Assembly (NCBI GenBank): GCA_035255485.1 | Contig: DATEZO010000100.1 | Coordinates: 1 to 5,696 of the forward strand | DNA length: 5,696 nucleotides | Source: DATEZO01 sp035255485 | GTDB taxonomy: Bacteria; Pseudomonadota; Gammaproteobacteria; Burkholderiales; Burkholderiaceae_D | Direction of reading: 5' to 3' | Shown here: positions 5,342 through 5,696 of the stretch, in pieces | Layout: every line of letters starts with the position of its first letter | How positions within the stretch are numbered: the first letter of the stretch is position 1 | Made by a program: the position numbers and the translations under genes | The notes under the pieces: model-generated | Seen by the model: only the letters and a program-made list of their open reading frames with translations | What the model was told of the DNA's origin: nothing | Databases searched by the model: none

Positions 5342-5696
5342 TCAAATATAGTTGAATAGCGACAGTCCCGAGATTTTGACAAAGGACTGCTGTGCCGCCG
5401 TCAGCGTAGTCTGCTGCTGAGTCAGCTGCGTGATCGCCTTGGCGTAATCGAGATCCTGCAAGCCGGAAAGCGTTTGGGAATATTGCAGGTCCAGATCACT
5501 GCCGAGGTTGTCGAGAGAGTCGATTTCATTGAGCCGCGAGCCAATCGATGCGCGTACCGTCAGGACGTTATCCAATGCATGGTCGAGATTGCCATTGGCG
5601 GTGGCCAGCCCGTTGGCCAGGTTAGCCTGCCCCGCCGCTCCGGTCGCTGGTGCGTTCAGCACATCGATCAGGTTCTTCAGCGTTGTAAAAATGCTC
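5342..5696 (-). CDS. flgL: Flagellar hook-associated protein 3 FlgL, C-terminal end (5' end outside window)
   Basis: FlgL (HAP3) is a flagellin-like protein that joins the hook (through FlgK) to the filament. The - strand frame is open from the right edge to TGA at 5342-5344, giving 118 visible codons. The first visible residues (S-I-F-T-T-L-K-N-L-I-D-V) continue the frame past the GTG at 5662, so that GTG is not the start. The region is helical and heptad-like, as in the flagellin C-terminal D0/D1 domain: I-G-S-R-L-N-E-I-D-S-L, then L-Q-Y-S-Q-T-L-S-G-L-Q-D-L-D-Y-A-K-A-I-T-Q-L (interrupted here only for notation), then Q-Q-T-L-T-A-A-Q-Q-S-F. It ends L-S-L-F-N-Y-I, the typical FlgL terminus. 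The D-L-D-Y-A-K-A stretch favours FlgL over flagellin FliC, as does the flagellar-cluster position. It converges on fliR, so flgK and other flg genes may lie to the right. Confidence 0.9.
   Translation of the reverse strand, partial: SIFTTLKNLIDVLNAPATGAAGQANLANGLATANGNLDHALDNVLTVRASIGSRLNEIDSLDNLGSDLDLQYSQTLSGLQDLDYAKAITQLTQQQTTLTAAQQSFVKISGLSLFNYI

Noticed and set aside
1..5696. Novel defence, mobile or biosynthetic system
   Set aside because: All coding space is accounted for by intact, recognisable flagellar genes. No integrase, transposase, toxin-antitoxin, CRISPR array or tRNA is seen.

Overview
The window is a stretch of a bacterial flagellar chromosome locus. Every protein-coding stretch can be assigned to a known flagellar gene. 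On the + strand, in order: the C-terminal part of fliK (cut by the left edge), a 230-base non-coding gap, then a compact run fliL-fliM-fliN-fliO-fliP-fliQ-fliR. On the - strand at the right edge is the C-terminal end of flgL, pointing toward fliR. The two gene sets converge on a roughly 160-base gap containing several inverted repeats.

The organism looks like a motile Gram-negative betaproteobacterium of the order Burkholderiales, possibly Oxalobacteraceae-like (Herbaspirillum, Collimonas or Janthinobacterium type). This rests on the fliLMNOPQR order, protein sequence style, moderately high GC and the adjacency of a flg set. It is inferred from recognition, not from a search, and the genus is uncertain.

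The genes work together as follows. FliK measures hook length and switches export specificity. FliL is an inner-membrane protein that supports the stators. FliM and FliN form the C-ring switch that binds phosphorylated CheY and sets rotation direction. FliO assists assembly of FliP, and FliP, FliQ and FliR form the membrane core of the flagellar type III export gate. FlgL is the hook-filament junction protein (HAP3), exported through that gate.

From fliL to fliR the genes are separated by -11 to +39 bases: fliL/fliM gap 3, fliM/fliN overlap 8, fliN/fliO overlap 4 (ATGA), fliO/fliP overlap 11, fliP/fliQ gap 9, fliQ/fliR gap 39. This indicates one transcript with translational coupling. All proteins look full length and intact, with no frameshifts, insertion elements, tRNAs, rRNAs or CRISPR arrays. 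I found no previously undescribed system. The points worth a second look are the fliK-fliL gap (four copies of one hexamer in alternating orientation), the hairpin-rich fliR/flgL junction, uneven ribosome-binding-site strength along the operon, and the uncertain fliP start.
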